Below, one piece after another: positions 33,893-42,387 of a DNA stretch of 64,000 nucleotides. The notes beneath the pieces are model-generated. The model was not told where the DNA came from, ran no database searches, and saw nothing but the letters and a program-made list of their open reading frames with translations. Positions within the stretch are counted from its first letter, which is position 1; each line of letters opens with the position of its first letter. Position numbers and translations under genes: made by a program. The DNA comes from Streptomyces sp. NBRC 109706. GTDB taxonomy: Bacteria > Actinomycetota > Actinomycetes > Streptomycetales > Streptomycetaceae. The DNA lies in NCBI RefSeq assembly GCF_000974485.1, contig NZ_BBOM01000008.1, forward strand, positions 124,001 to 188,000. The letters run 5' to 3'.

Positions 33893-34861
33893 ATGACCAC
33901 AGCACGCCCCTCCGTCGACCCCGAGCTGCGGGAACTCCTGGCCGATATGCCGCTGATGTCCCAGCTCAGCCCGGAAGTGCTGGCGCAGGTACGCCCCTTC
34001 TCCTCGATGCCCGTCGAACCCCTCCTCGAAGGTCGCGCTATCGACCGGCGCGAGGTCACCGTCGCGGGTCCGGACGGCACCCCGACCCCCTTGTCCGTCT
34101 TCAGCCCAGCGAACAGCGATCGCACCGCTGCCGCACCCTGCGTCTACTGGATGCACGGCGGCGGGATGGTCATGGGCGACCGCTTCTCACAGATCGACAT
34201 CCCGCTGGAGTGGCTCGACGAGTTCGGCGCCGTCGTGGTCTCCGTCGACTACCGGCTCGCGCCCGAGTCCACCGGCGCCGTCCCGGTCAACGACTGCTAC
34301 CAAGGGCTGCTCTGGATCGCCGACCACGCTGCCGAACTGGGCATCGACCCCGCCCGGATCATCGTCGCGGGCGCCAGCGCGGGCGGCGGCCTCGCCGCCG
34401 GCGTCACCCTGCTGGCCCGCGACCTCGGCACCCCGACGATCGCCGCCCAAGTCCTGATAGGCCCCATGCTCGACCACCGCAACACCACCGTCTCCAGTCT
34501 CCAGTACTCGAACGGGCCCGGCGTCTGGACCCGCGAGATGAACGGATTCGGATGGCGCTGCCTCCTCGGCGACCTCGCCGACGACGAGGTACCCGCATAC
34601 GTCTCACCCGCCCTTGCCGACGACCTCGCTGGCCTGCCGACCACCTACATCGACACCGGCTCCGCCGAGGTCTTCCGCGACGAGGACACCGACTACGCCA
34701 CCCGCATCTGGGCGGCCGGCGGCCAGGCCGAACTCCACGTCTGGGCAGGAGGCTTCCACGGATTCGACGCCCTGTACCCGCAGGCACACATCTCGGCCGC
34801 GGCCCGCCGAACCCGCACCGACTGGCTCGCCCGGCTCCTGCCCACGAACCCCGCCGCATAG
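33893..34861 (+). CDS. Alpha/beta hydrolase, hormone-sensitive-lipase family esterase
   Basis: A 322-residue esterase. The oxyanion motif MHGGGMVMGD, the nucleophile GASAGGG (Ser), an Asp in the EVFRDEDTDYA region and the His of GGFHGFD form the usual triad. Short-chain carboxylic esters are typical substrates. Upstream pairing is AGAGGCAAC before ATG 33893. Confidence 0.9.
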   Translation: MTTARPSVDPELRELLADMPLMSQLSPEVLAQVRPFSSMPVEPLLEGRAIDRREVTVAGPDGTPTPLSVFSPANSDRTAAAPCVYWMHGGGMVMGDRFSQIDIPLEWLDEFGAVVVSVDYRLAPESTGAVPVNDCYQGLLWIADHAAELGIDPARIIVAGASAGGGLAAGVTLLARDLGTPTIAAQVLIGPMLDHRNTTVSSLQYSNGPGVWTREMNGFGWRCLLGDLADDEVPAYVSPALADDLAGLPTTYIDTGSAEVFRDEDTDYATRIWAAGGQAELHVWAGGFHGFDALYPQAHISAAARRTRTDWLARLLPTNPAA

Positions 34862-35174
34862 GTGAGGTCGACCACGCCGCTGGGCCGGGTTCCGCTGCAT
34901 CAGGCGCCGGCCGCCGAGGGAACGGGCTCCGTCCTGCTGCGCCCCGAGCAACTGTCGTTCGTCGAACCGAAGTCGGGGACCGGACCGGGCTGTCCGTCAC
35001 GGGAACCGCGACGCTCTTCCCCGGACCGTCCCGCTCGGCCGGCTGAAGGGGTCCGACGGCTGGCCTCGTCCGCGACGGAACGCCCGTCCCGCGCGTCGCC
35101 TTTTGGTGCCGGCCGGCCGGCGCACCGCGCCGTGTCTCCGCGTCTCCTCAACGCGAGCCCGGCGTCGCGTCGTT
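34862..35174. other. Intergenic stretch between esterase and Lrp/AsnC gene
   Basis: This 313-bp stretch lies between convergent genes. I see no coding sequence or strong hairpin, only GC-rich sequence with weak inverted repeats near 35107-35125. Confidence 0.4.
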
Positions 35175-35681
35175 CTAATGGCGTCCGTCGTCGGCGAGCA
35201 CGTCCAGGACCTGGGTGAGGCGCAGGGGGAGCAGCTCGCGCATGGCGAGCGAGGTGCGGGTGCGGAGCACCCCCGGGCACGCCAGGATGTGGCCCGCCAC
35301 CCGGTAGAGGTCCTCGGCGTCGGAGGCGATGACACGGATGAGGAGGTCCATGTCGCCGCTGAGCCCGATGATCTCGGTGACCTCCGTGATCCTGGTGAGG
35401 GCCACACCCACCTCGGTCAGTCGGCGTTGCTCGACCTCCGCCGTGACAAAGGCCGTCAGCGGGTAGCCCAGGGCGGCGGGGTCGATGCGGCATTCGAACG
35501 GCCGGAGCACTCCCTCGCGTTCGAGTCTGGTCATGCGGGCCTGGACGGTGTTGCGCGAGAGTCCGAGGCGTTGGGCGAGGGCCAGCACCGTCGCCCTGGG
35601 CTCGTGGTTGAGGGCCCTGAGGATGCGGGCGTCGGTGGCGTCGAGGTGTCGTTCCTTGCTCACATTGCTCACATTGCTCAT
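35175..35681 (-). CDS. Lrp/AsnC-family regulator
   Basis: A 168-residue feast/famine regulator. The helix-turn-helix is residues about 12-60 (LDATDARILRAL; TVLALAQRLGLSRNTVQARMTRLEREGVL) and the C-terminal RAM ligand domain is about 70-160 (GLSGDMDLLIRVIASDAEDLYRV). These proteins sense amino acids. ATG 35681 follows GGAGAAG; an upstream in-frame extension is Pro/Arg-rich and not family-like. A 9-bp direct repeat encodes SNVSNVS at the N-terminus. It is divergent from the E1 dehydrogenase gene 133 bp away, which is its most likely target. Confidence 0.88.
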   Translation of the reverse strand: MSNVSNVSKERHLDATDARILRALNHEPRATVLALAQRLGLSRNTVQARMTRLEREGVLRPFECRIDPAALGYPLTAFVTAEVEQRRLTEVGVALTRITEVTEIIGLSGDMDLLIRVIASDAEDLYRVAGHILACPGVLRTRTSLAMRELLPLRLTQVLDVLADDGRH

Positions 35682-35814
35682 GGGAACTGCCGCTTCTCCG
35701 GGGGGAGCTGAGCACTCTGGTAAGTGGCGGGGGCGCCGATTGCGCGGGTTCCGTCGCACCTGTCACGTTGCTGCGCGAAGACACATCGCACGATGATCGC
35801 GGGAGGCGCGCGGG

Positions 35815-38205
35815 ATGACGTTGTCCGAACGGTGGGACACGAGCGGGGGCGGGGACACCACGGGGCTCACGCCGCGGTTGCTCGACTCGGTCGAGCGCCG
35901 CGTCAGGTGGCTTTCGACGGCGATCGTCGACCACGCCAACCGGGTCAGGAGCAACCCGTCCGGCCTCAAGGTCGGTGGGCACCAGGCGTCCAGCGCGTCG
36001 ATGACGTCCCTGCTGACGGCCCTCTGGTTCGGTCAGTTGACCGCCCAGGACCGGGTTTCGGTCAAGCCCCACGCCTCCCCGGTGTTGCACGCGGTGAACT
36101 ACCTGCTCGGCGAACTCCCGGCGGAGCGGCTGACGACACTGCGGGCGTTCGGCGGGCTCCAGAGCTATCCCAGCCGCACCAAGGACCCCGACACCGTGGA
36201 CTACTCGACGGGTTCGGTGGGCATCGGCGCCACCGCGCCGCTGTGGGGGGCGCTCGCCCACCGCCTGGTGCGGGACCGGTTCGGCGAGCCGGCCCCCGGC
36301 GGGCGGCAGTATTCCCTGCTGGGCGACGCGGAGTTGGACGAGGGCGCTGTTTGGGAGGCGCTGCGCGACCCGTTGGTGGCCGGGCTGGGCGAGGTCGTCT
36401 GGGTGGTGGATCTCAACCGTCAGTCGCTGGACCGGGTGGTGCCGGGCTCGACCCCGGCCAGCCTGGAGGGGATGTTCGCCGCCGCCGGTTGGCAGGTGCT
36501 GACCCTCAAGTACGGCAGCCTGCTGGCGGAGTTGTTCGGTCGGCCCGGTGGGGCCGCGCTGCGGGCGCGCCTGGACGGCATGGGCAACGCCGAGTATCAG
36601 CGCCTGCTGCGCTGCCCGGCCGAGGAGCTGCGGCACCGGCTGCCCGCCGGGGACGGGAGCGATGGCGGCGCCGGGCAGGAGGACGCGGGAGCGGATCCCC
36701 GGGGACTGGCCCGCCTGGTGGACGAACTGGACGATGCGACGCTGCTCCGGGCCGTGCGTGATCTCGGTGGCCATGACATGGCCTCGCTGCTGCGCGCGTT
36801 CCGGGCCGTGGACGACACCCGGCCGACCGTGATCCTGGCCTATACGGTCAAGGGCTACGGGCTCCCCGTCGAAGGCCATCCACAGAACCACTCCGGCTTG
36901 TTGACCGCCGAGCAGATGAAGCAGCTGGCCCAGGACCTGGGGACGGACCTCGACGACCCCTGGGCCCCTTTCCCCGAGGGGACGCCTGAGGCGCGGCTGT
37001 GCGCGGCGACGGCGGAACGGCTGCGCCGGCCCGCCTTCCCCCCGGTGGCTCCGCCGACCGTGCCGCCGGACAGCGGACGAACCGCGCCGACCGGGCTCGG
37101 CAACACGCAACAGGCCCTCGGAAGAGCGCTGTTGGAACTCACGCGCAGCGCTCCCGAGGTCGCACGGCGCATCGTCACGGCGAGCCCGGATGTCACTTCC
37201 TCCACCAATCTGGGAGGTTGGCTCAACAAGGTCGGGGTGTGGTCGCCCACGGACCGCCGCGACTGGTTCACCGACGATCGGGAGACACTGCTGCACTGGC
37301 GGGAGAGCCCCGCCGGGCAGCACGTCGAGTTGGGCATCGCCGAGACCAACCTCGTCGGCCTGCTCGGTGAGCTGGGTGCCACCTGGAGCCGTTGGGGTCG
37401 ACCGTTGTTTCCCATCGGTGTGCTCTACGACCCGTTCGTCAACCGGGCGTTGGAGCCGTGGTCCTTCGGCATCTACGCCGGCGGCCAGTCGATCCTGGTC
37501 GGCACTCCGTCCGGCGTGTCGCTGGCCCCCGAGGGCGGCGCCCACCAGTCGATCACCACCCCCTCGCTCGGCATCGAGCAACCCGGCTGCGTCAGCTACG
37601 AGCCGGCGTTCGCCATCGACACCGAGTGGTGCCTGCGGGCGGCGCTCTCCCGGCTCGGCAGGCCGGGCGGGGAGTCGGCCTACCTGCGACTGTCCACCCG
37701 CCCGGTCGACCAGTCCCTGGCGGCCGTGCCCACCGACCCGGCCGCGCGGGAGCGGCGCCGCCGTCAGGCGACCGCCGGCGGATACGTGCTGCGGCACGCG
37801 GGCCGCCCGGCCGTCACCCTGGTGGCGATGGGCGCGCTGGTGACGGAGGCGATCCAGGCCGGGGAGCGGCTGGCCGATCTCGGCCACGACGCGGACGTCG
37901 TGTGCGTGACCAGCGCCGACCTGCTCTTCCGCGCCACGCGGGGCCGCAGCGGTCTGGACCGCGCCGAGGACTGGATTCTGGACCGGCTCCTTCCCGCTCA
38001 CCGGGCCGCCCCGATGGTGACCCTGGTCGACGGGCATCCCCACACCCTGGCCTTTCTCGCCACCGTCCGGCGCGTTCCCCTCGTTTCCCTGGGGGTCACC
38101 GACTTCGGTCAGTCCGGCTCGATCGACGAGGTGTACCGGCACCACGGGATCGACACGGACAGCGTCGTCGGTGCGGCACTCGACCTGATCGAGACAGAGC
38201 GCTGA
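35815..38205 (+). CDS. AceE-like 2-oxoacid dehydrogenase E1 (transketolase-like)
   Basis: A 796-residue thiamine-diphosphate enzyme of the homodimeric pyruvate dehydrogenase E1 type, shorter than the roughly 890 residues of AceE. HQASSASMTSLLTALWFG and KPHASPVLHAVNYLLG form the N-terminal active-site region. GDAELDEG (residues 170-177) followed by DLNRQSLD is the GDGE-type ThDP/Mg motif. The C-terminal half is transketolase-like (LGIAETNLVGLLGELG; EGGAHQSITTPSLGIEQPG). No E2/E3 gene is adjacent. With the Lrp regulator on one side and citramalate synthase on the other, 2-oxobutyrate or another branched-chain precursor is as plausible a substrate as pyruvate. Start ATG 35815 follows GGGAGG. Confidence 0.82.
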   Translation: MTLSERWDTSGGGDTTGLTPRLLDSVERRVRWLSTAIVDHANRVRSNPSGLKVGGHQASSASMTSLLTALWFGQLTAQDRVSVKPHASPVLHAVNYLLGELPAERLTTLRAFGGLQSYPSRTKDPDTVDYSTGSVGIGATAPLWGALAHRLVRDRFGEPAPGGRQYSLLGDAELDEGAVWEALRDPLVAGLGEVVWVVDLNRQSLDRVVPGSTPASLEGMFAAAGWQVLTLKYGSLLAELFGRPGGAALRARLDGMGNAEYQRLLRCPAEELRHRLPAGDGSDGGAGQEDAGADPRGLARLVDELDDATLLRAVRDLGGHDMASLLRAFRAVDDTRPTVILAYTVKGYGLPVEGHPQNHSGLLTAEQMKQLAQDLGTDLDDPWAPFPEGTPEARLCAATAERLRRPAFPPVAPPTVPPDSGRTAPTGLGNTQQALGRALLELTRSAPEVARRIVTASPDVTSSTNLGGWLNKVGVWSPTDRRDWFTDDRETLLHWRESPAGQHVELGIAETNLVGLLGELGATWSRWGRPLFPIGVLYDPFVNRALEPWSFGIYAGGQSILVGTPSGVSLAPEGGAHQSITTPSLGIEQPGCVSYEPAFAIDTEWCLRAALSRLGRPGGESAYLRLSTRPVDQSLAAVPTDPAARERRRRQATAGGYVLRHAGRPAVTLVAMGALVTEAIQAGERLADLGHDADVVCVTSADLLFRATRGRSGLDRAEDWILDRLLPAHRAAPMVTLVDGHPHTLAFLATVRRVPLVSLGVTDFGQSGSIDEVYRHHGIDTDSVVGAALDLIETER

Positions 38206-38208
38206 GCG

Positions 38209-38239
38209 GACCGCCCGGGCCCTTCCGGCCCGGGCGGTC
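38209..38239. terminator. Bidirectional terminator between E1 and cimA
   Basis: A 13-bp perfect GC-rich stem with a 5-nt loop lies directly between the convergent E1 and citramalate synthase stops, ending both transcripts. Confidence 0.85.
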
Positions 38240-38259
38240 GCACCGTCGGGACCGCGCAT

Positions 38260-39939
38260 CTAGCGCGGCGCTCCCGTGTCGGCGGTCACCGGGACGGGCG
38301 GCGCCGCGGGGGATGCGGGCGCTTCCGTCGGGGTGCTCCTCGACGCGCCGAACGCCAGGGCGTCGCCGAGCGCCAGCAGTGCGGCCTCGACGAGGCTGGC
38401 GTGCACGCCGACCGTCGTCCACTCCTCCGCTCCCCGGCTGCTGGTCGCCAGCACGCGGGTCCGGGAGCCGGTGCCCGAGACGTCTCGCAGCACCCGGACC
38501 GTGTAGCGGGTCGGCTCCAGTCCTTCGATCCAGGGGAGGTGCGGCCGCAGCGCGGCGCGCAGCGCCAGGTCCAGGGCCTCTACCGGTCCCTCGGCCCGCG
38601 CCGAGGCGGTGACCGGACCGCCGTCGACGCTCAGCCGCACCGTCGCCTCCGACACCACGGCGCCGTCGTCCCCGCGCTCCGAGACCACCCGGTGGGAGAC
38701 GACGAGGAACGGTTCCGGTGCCCGGTGCCCCTCCGCCGCCAACTCCCGGCGCAGCAGCAGCGCCAGGGAGGCGTCGGCCGCCTCGAAGGACCAGCCCTCC
38801 GCCTCCAGCGACTTCACGCTCCGCACCGCCCGGGTCAGCGCCTCCGGCGCGCCGGCCAGATCCACGCCCAGCTCCAGGGCCTTCAGCTCCAGGCTCGCCC
38901 GCCCCGACATCTCGGAGACCAGGACGCGCGTCTCGTTGCCGACCGCCACCGGATCCAGATGGTTGTAGAGCGCCGGATCGACCTTGACGGCGCTGGCGTG
39001 CAGCCCCGCCTTGTGGGCGAACGCCGACCGTCCCACATAGGGCTGGTGCGGGTCCTCCGGCAGATCGGCCAGCGCCGCCAACGCCCGTGCGACGCGGGAG
39101 AGTTCGGACAACCGGCCCTCGGGCAGCACCGGCATCCCCAGCTTGGTGGCGAGGTTCCCGATCACCGCGAAGAGGTCCGCGTTGCCGGCGCGCTCCCCGT
39201 ACCCGTTGGCCGTGCACTGCACATGGGAGGCGCCGGCCCGTACGGCGGCGAGGGTGTTGGCGACGGCGCAGCCGGTGTCGTCCTGGCAGTGGATGCCCAC
39301 GCGCAGGCCCGTGCGGGCGATGACCTCGGCCACGGTGGCGCCCAGCGCGTCGGGCAGCCGGCCGCCGTTGGTGTCGCACAGCACCATCACCTCGGCGCCG
39401 GCGCCCGCCGCGCTGTCGAGGACGCCCAGGGCGGTGTCGGGGTCGTGGGCGTAGCCGTCGAAGAAGTGCTCGGCGTCCAGGAAGACCCGGCGGCCCTCGC
39501 CGACGAGGAACCGGACCGTGTCCGCCACCATCGCGCGGTTCTCCGCCACATCGGTGCGCAGCGCCCGTTCCACGTGCCGCGCGTCCGACTTGGCGACGAG
39601 GGTGACGACCGGCGCCCGCGAGTCGAGAAGGGCACGCACCTGGGGGTCCAGGTCGACCCGTGTCGCCGGTTTTCTGGTGCTGCCGAAGGCGACGAGCGCG
39701 GCGTGCCGCAGGGACAACTCCCGTTCGGCGCACCGGAAGAACTCCGTGTCCTTGGGCATCGCGCCCGGCCATCCCGCCTCGATGAATCCCACGCCGAGGG
39801 AGTCGATGAGGCGGGCGGCCTCCAGTTTGTCCGCGACGGAATAGGAGATTCCCTCGCGCTGTGCGCCGTCGCGCAGCGTGGTGTCGTAGAGATGAAAGAT
39901 GTCCAGCAGCGGCGTATCCGCCGGGGTGGTGCGTTTCAT
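38260..39939 (-). CDS. cimA: (R)-citramalate synthase
   Basis: A 559-residue LeuA-family enzyme condensing acetyl-CoA with pyruvate to citramalate, the first step of the threonine-independent route to 2-oxobutyrate and isoleucine. The HMGL-like TIM barrel carries DTTLRDGAQREG, LCDTNGG and HCQDDTGCAVAN (metal and substrate binding). KAGLHASAV is in the linker, and a C-terminal LeuA regulatory domain begins at about residue 395. Length and the FFDGYAHDP segment favour CimA over LeuA. Substrate identity is inferred. A cobalamin riboswitch and a short leader ORF lie on the same strand 270-520 nt upstream, so expression is probably tied to B12. Confidence 0.88.
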   Translation of the reverse strand: MKRTTPADTPLLDIFHLYDTTLRDGAQREGISYSVADKLEAARLIDSLGVGFIEAGWPGAMPKDTEFFRCAERELSLRHAALVAFGSTRKPATRVDLDPQVRALLDSRAPVVTLVAKSDARHVERALRTDVAENRAMVADTVRFLVGEGRRVFLDAEHFFDGYAHDPDTALGVLDSAAGAGAEVMVLCDTNGGRLPDALGATVAEVIARTGLRVGIHCQDDTGCAVANTLAAVRAGASHVQCTANGYGERAGNADLFAVIGNLATKLGMPVLPEGRLSELSRVARALAALADLPEDPHQPYVGRSAFAHKAGLHASAVKVDPALYNHLDPVAVGNETRVLVSEMSGRASLELKALELGVDLAGAPEALTRAVRSVKSLEAEGWSFEAADASLALLLRRELAAEGHRAPEPFLVVSHRVVSERGDDGAVVSEATVRLSVDGGPVTASARAEGPVEALDLALRAALRPHLPWIEGLEPTRYTVRVLRDVSGTGSRTRVLATSSRGAEEWTTVGVHASLVEAALLALGDALAFGASRSTPTEAPASPAAPPVPVTADTGAPR

Positions 39940-40207
39940 GATGATGAAGTCCTGTCCTCGCCCGTACCGTCGTTACGGTCGGCCGACGCGTGGGCGCGCG
40001 TTCGAGCGCGCCCTGACACAGCGGTCGTCACCCCGTGGCTCCGCCGGTGCGGCCCAGAGGCGGTCGGCACGGCAGGCCGGCGCGCCCCAGGGGGTTGGGC
40101 GAATGTCGGGGGAGAGCCTCCGAAGAGGGAGAACGCGGGAACCCGCGTGATGCGACGAGTGGCCCCGGGCGGCGGAACGCGGCCGGGAGCCGTGATGGTG
40201 AAGGGGT

Positions 40208-40297
40208 TCAGCCCCTGGCACCTCGCGCTGCGGACCTGGGTGTCCGGTCGTGCCGATGTCGGGCGGGATGCTGTGACAGGACAGCGGGGGTGGACAT
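40208..40297 (-). CDS. 29-codon leader ORF under the cobalamin riboswitch
   Basis: Directly downstream of the riboswitch, ATG 40297 opens a 29-codon frame (MSTPAVLSQHPARHRHDRTP and nine more residues) with GGATGGAG a few bases before it. It stops at 40208 inside a small GGGG/CCCC hairpin. It is rich in His and Arg and matches no family I know. It could be a regulatory peptide whose translation the riboswitch controls and which couples to downstream expression of cimA. It may also be chance. Confidence 0.45.
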   Translation of the reverse strand: MSTPAVLSQHPARHRHDRTPRSAARGARG

Positions 40298-40329
40298 GAC
40301 GCGTCAGCTCCATCCTCGTGGGCTTCGTC

Positions 40330-40455
40330 GTGATGCCTGTGGGCGGCGACCTGACTCCTGGAGTCATGCTCCAGTCACAGTGGCGGGACCGTGCCGGACT
40401 CTCACCGGCTTCCCCGCGGCACAGGCGTTTACCGCCCCAGGTATACCAGCTGAAT
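40330..40455 (-). promoter_or_regulatory. Cobalamin (B12) riboswitch
   Basis: Read on the minus strand, 40426-40420 GCCTGTG pairs with 40341-40335 CACAGGC to close the element. Inside lie the conserved GGGAAGCCGGTG, AGTCCGG and GGTCCCGCCACTGT boxes, a CTGGAG/CTCCAG hairpin, and GGAGTCAGGTCGCC near the 3' end (the B12-box region). This is the signature of a compact cobalamin riboswitch. It sits on the same strand as cimA, about 395 nt upstream of its start, with the leader ORF between. In bacteria this element normally lowers expression when B12 is plentiful. Confidence 0.85.
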
Positions 40456-40750
40456 ATGTCTCACGCGCGCCGTGGAAACCCCTATTTCATGTCCGGGGGT
40501 TCGGCTGGGGTGCCCTCCGGGCTTAAACCGACGTAATTCGGATGTGTGGGGCGGTTGTTGGCCGCCCCACACAACCTGGGCGCGCTGGAACCGGCTTGAG
40601 AGGCGCCGCCTGGAATCCGTATTTCCCCGGACGGGAGAAACGGGTGGACCCGGTGCTTTCAGGCGTGCCCGAAGTGCGGTGGGCGCCGTTCGACCAACCG
40701 CGAGACCGGGCCGGCCCGTTCGGCCTCGGCGGCGTCCATGGCGCGGCCCG

Positions 40751-42190
40751 TCAGAACCGGTCGGTGCGTTCCACCGGATAGGGCACATAGGTGCGTCGGT
40801 CCGGGTCGATGGCCAACCGTCCGCCGGCCGGTGGGCGGGCGCGTTGGGCGCAGTCCCGGCGTTCGCAGATGCGGCAGCCGAGGCCGATCGGGGTGGCGGC
40901 ACGCGGATCGTCCAGGGCGACGCCCTCGGCGTAGACGAGCCGGTGCGCGTGGCGCAGCTCGCAGCCCAGGGCGACGGCGAACTCGGCGCGCGGGGCGTGG
41001 TGCCCGAAGCCGCCCCGGGTGATGGTCCGCGCGACCCAGAAGTACCGCTTGCCGTCCGGCATCTCGGCGACCTGGGTGAGGATGCGGCCGGGCGCGGAGA
41101 ACGCCTCGTAGACCGTCCACAGCGGGCAGGTGCCGCCGAGCCGGGAGAAGTGGAAGTCGCTCGCCGACTGGCGCTTGGAGATATTGCCGGCCCGGTCGAC
41201 CCGCAGGAAGGAGAACGGCACGCCCCGCCGCCCGGTCCGCTGCAGGGTGCTCAGCCGGTGGCAGACGGTCTCGAAGCCGACGCCGAAGCGCGCCGAAAGC
41301 AGCTCGATGTCGTAGCGCACCTCCTCGGCGGCGGCGTGGAAGGCCGCGTACGGCATCAGCAGCGCGCCGGCGAAGTAGTTCGCCAGGCCGATGCGGGCCA
41401 GCGCCAGCGACTCGGGCGAGGTCAGCCCCGTGGCGCCGGCGGCGAGTTGGTCCAGGACCGGCCCGTGTTCCAACAGGGCCAGCTGGGTGGCGAGTTGGAA
41501 GGCACGCTGGCCGTCGCTGAGCCAGGGCGAGAGAAACAGCAACCCGGCCTCGGGCGTGAAGCGTCGGGCGTCGTCCGCGCGGCCGGGGGCGGCCCGGACG
41601 ACGCGGACGCGGTGGCGTTCCGCGAGGAGCGACGTGAGCGGGTCGGCCGCCCTGCCCGCGCGGAGACCCAGGGCCTCGGCGGTCCGTTCGGCCTCGGCGT
41701 CCAGCGGTGGGAAGTGGTTGTGGTGCGCGTAGAAGAAGTCCCGCACCTCGTCGTGCGGCTCGGCCGGGGGCAGGGGCGTCCCGCCGGGGGAGCCCAGGGC
41801 GGCGGCCTGCTCGGCCGCGTCGCGGTAGCGGCGGTGCAGGGCGACCAGGGCCCGGGCCACCTCCGGGTGGTCCCGGGCGGCCTCGGCGATCTCCTCGCCG
41901 CCGGGCAGCGGAACACCGCACGCCTCGTCGGCCAGCGCGTCCCGCAGGTCGGCGGCGAGCCGCTCCTCGTCCGCCCCGGAGAAGAACGCGGCGTCCACGC
42001 CGAAGACCTCGGCGATCCGCAGCAGCACGGAGGCCGTCAACGGGCGCTGGCTCTGCTCCAGTTGGTTGGCGTAGCTGGTGGAGATGCCCAGGGCGCCCGC
42101 CATGTCCACCTGGTTCATGCCGTGCTCGCGGCGCAGCCGGCGCAGCCTCGCATGGGCGTAGATCTTCGGTCCCGCCGCTCGTCGGGCCAT
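40751..42190 (-). CDS. prpR: PrpR/ScfR-like transcriptional regulator (XRE-ImmA type)
   Basis: A 479-residue regulator of short-chain acyl metabolism, of the RamB/PrpR family. The N-terminal XRE helix-turn-helix (RRLRREHGMNQVDMAGALGIS; NQLEQSQRPL) is followed by an ImmA/IrrE-like segment (ARIGLANYFAGALLMPYAAF). The C-terminal domain has clustered cysteines (CPLW; CELRHAH; CRICERRDC), matching the Fe-S/acyl-CoA sensing part of mycobacterial PrpR. It is divergent from prpDBC, the classic arrangement, so it probably activates the methylcitrate cycle on propionate. ATG 42190 follows GGGGAGG; the open frame upstream is not family-like. Confidence 0.88.
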   Translation of the reverse strand: MARRAAGPKIYAHARLRRLRREHGMNQVDMAGALGISTSYANQLEQSQRPLTASVLLRIAEVFGVDAAFFSGADEERLAADLRDALADEACGVPLPGGEEIAEAARDHPEVARALVALHRRYRDAAEQAAALGSPGGTPLPPAEPHDEVRDFFYAHHNHFPPLDAEAERTAEALGLRAGRAADPLTSLLAERHRVRVVRAAPGRADDARRFTPEAGLLFLSPWLSDGQRAFQLATQLALLEHGPVLDQLAAGATGLTSPESLALARIGLANYFAGALLMPYAAFHAAAEEVRYDIELLSARFGVGFETVCHRLSTLQRTGRRGVPFSFLRVDRAGNISKRQSASDFHFSRLGGTCPLWTVYEAFSAPGRILTQVAEMPDGKRYFWVARTITRGGFGHHAPRAEFAVALGCELRHAHRLVYAEGVALDDPRAATPIGLGCRICERRDCAQRARPPAGGRLAIDPDRRTYVPYPVERTDRF

Positions 42191-42228
42191 GGCGTACACC
42201 TCCCCTCTCGCGAATCCTCGGGAGCCGG

Positions 42229-42274
42229 TTGCGAATTTAGCATTCGCTTCGTTCGCAGAATTCGCAGGTTCGCA
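42229..42274. promoter_or_regulatory. Probable PrpR operator array between prpR and prpD
   Basis: One TTGCGAA (42229-42235) is followed by four TTCGC(A) half-sites at 42243, 42252, 42261 and 42269, spaced about 9 bp apart. The cluster lies in the short divergent gap between prpR and prpD. RamB/PrpR-type regulators bind TTTGCAAA-like sites, so this array is a good candidate for PrpR binding. Confidence 0.6.
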
Positions 42275-42387
42275 CCGCGATGCTGTACGGATTCCACAGG
42301 TTGGCGCGGTGGCGAGGCGGCCGCCCGGTGGGCCAGTGTCGATCGTGACGGCGCAGAGAGGGCCGTTCCGCAACCGCGAGGAGTCCC

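Larger units (their letters stand above)
39940..40750. other. Long leader/intergenic region between prpR-like gene and cimA
   Basis: This 811-bp stretch holds the cobalamin riboswitch and leader ORF described separately. The 268 nt from the leader ORF stop to cimA contain no further recognisable gene. GGACAGGA just before ATG 39939 can serve as ribosome binding site. The part from 40456 to 40750 should contain the riboswitch promoter; I see no gene in it. Confidence 0.6.

Noticed and set aside
34900..38259. A 1119-codon minus-strand open frame across the Lrp and E1 genes
   Set aside because: It is the antisense of the E1 gene joined to an alternative frame of the Lrp gene; both real genes have clear motifs in other frames.
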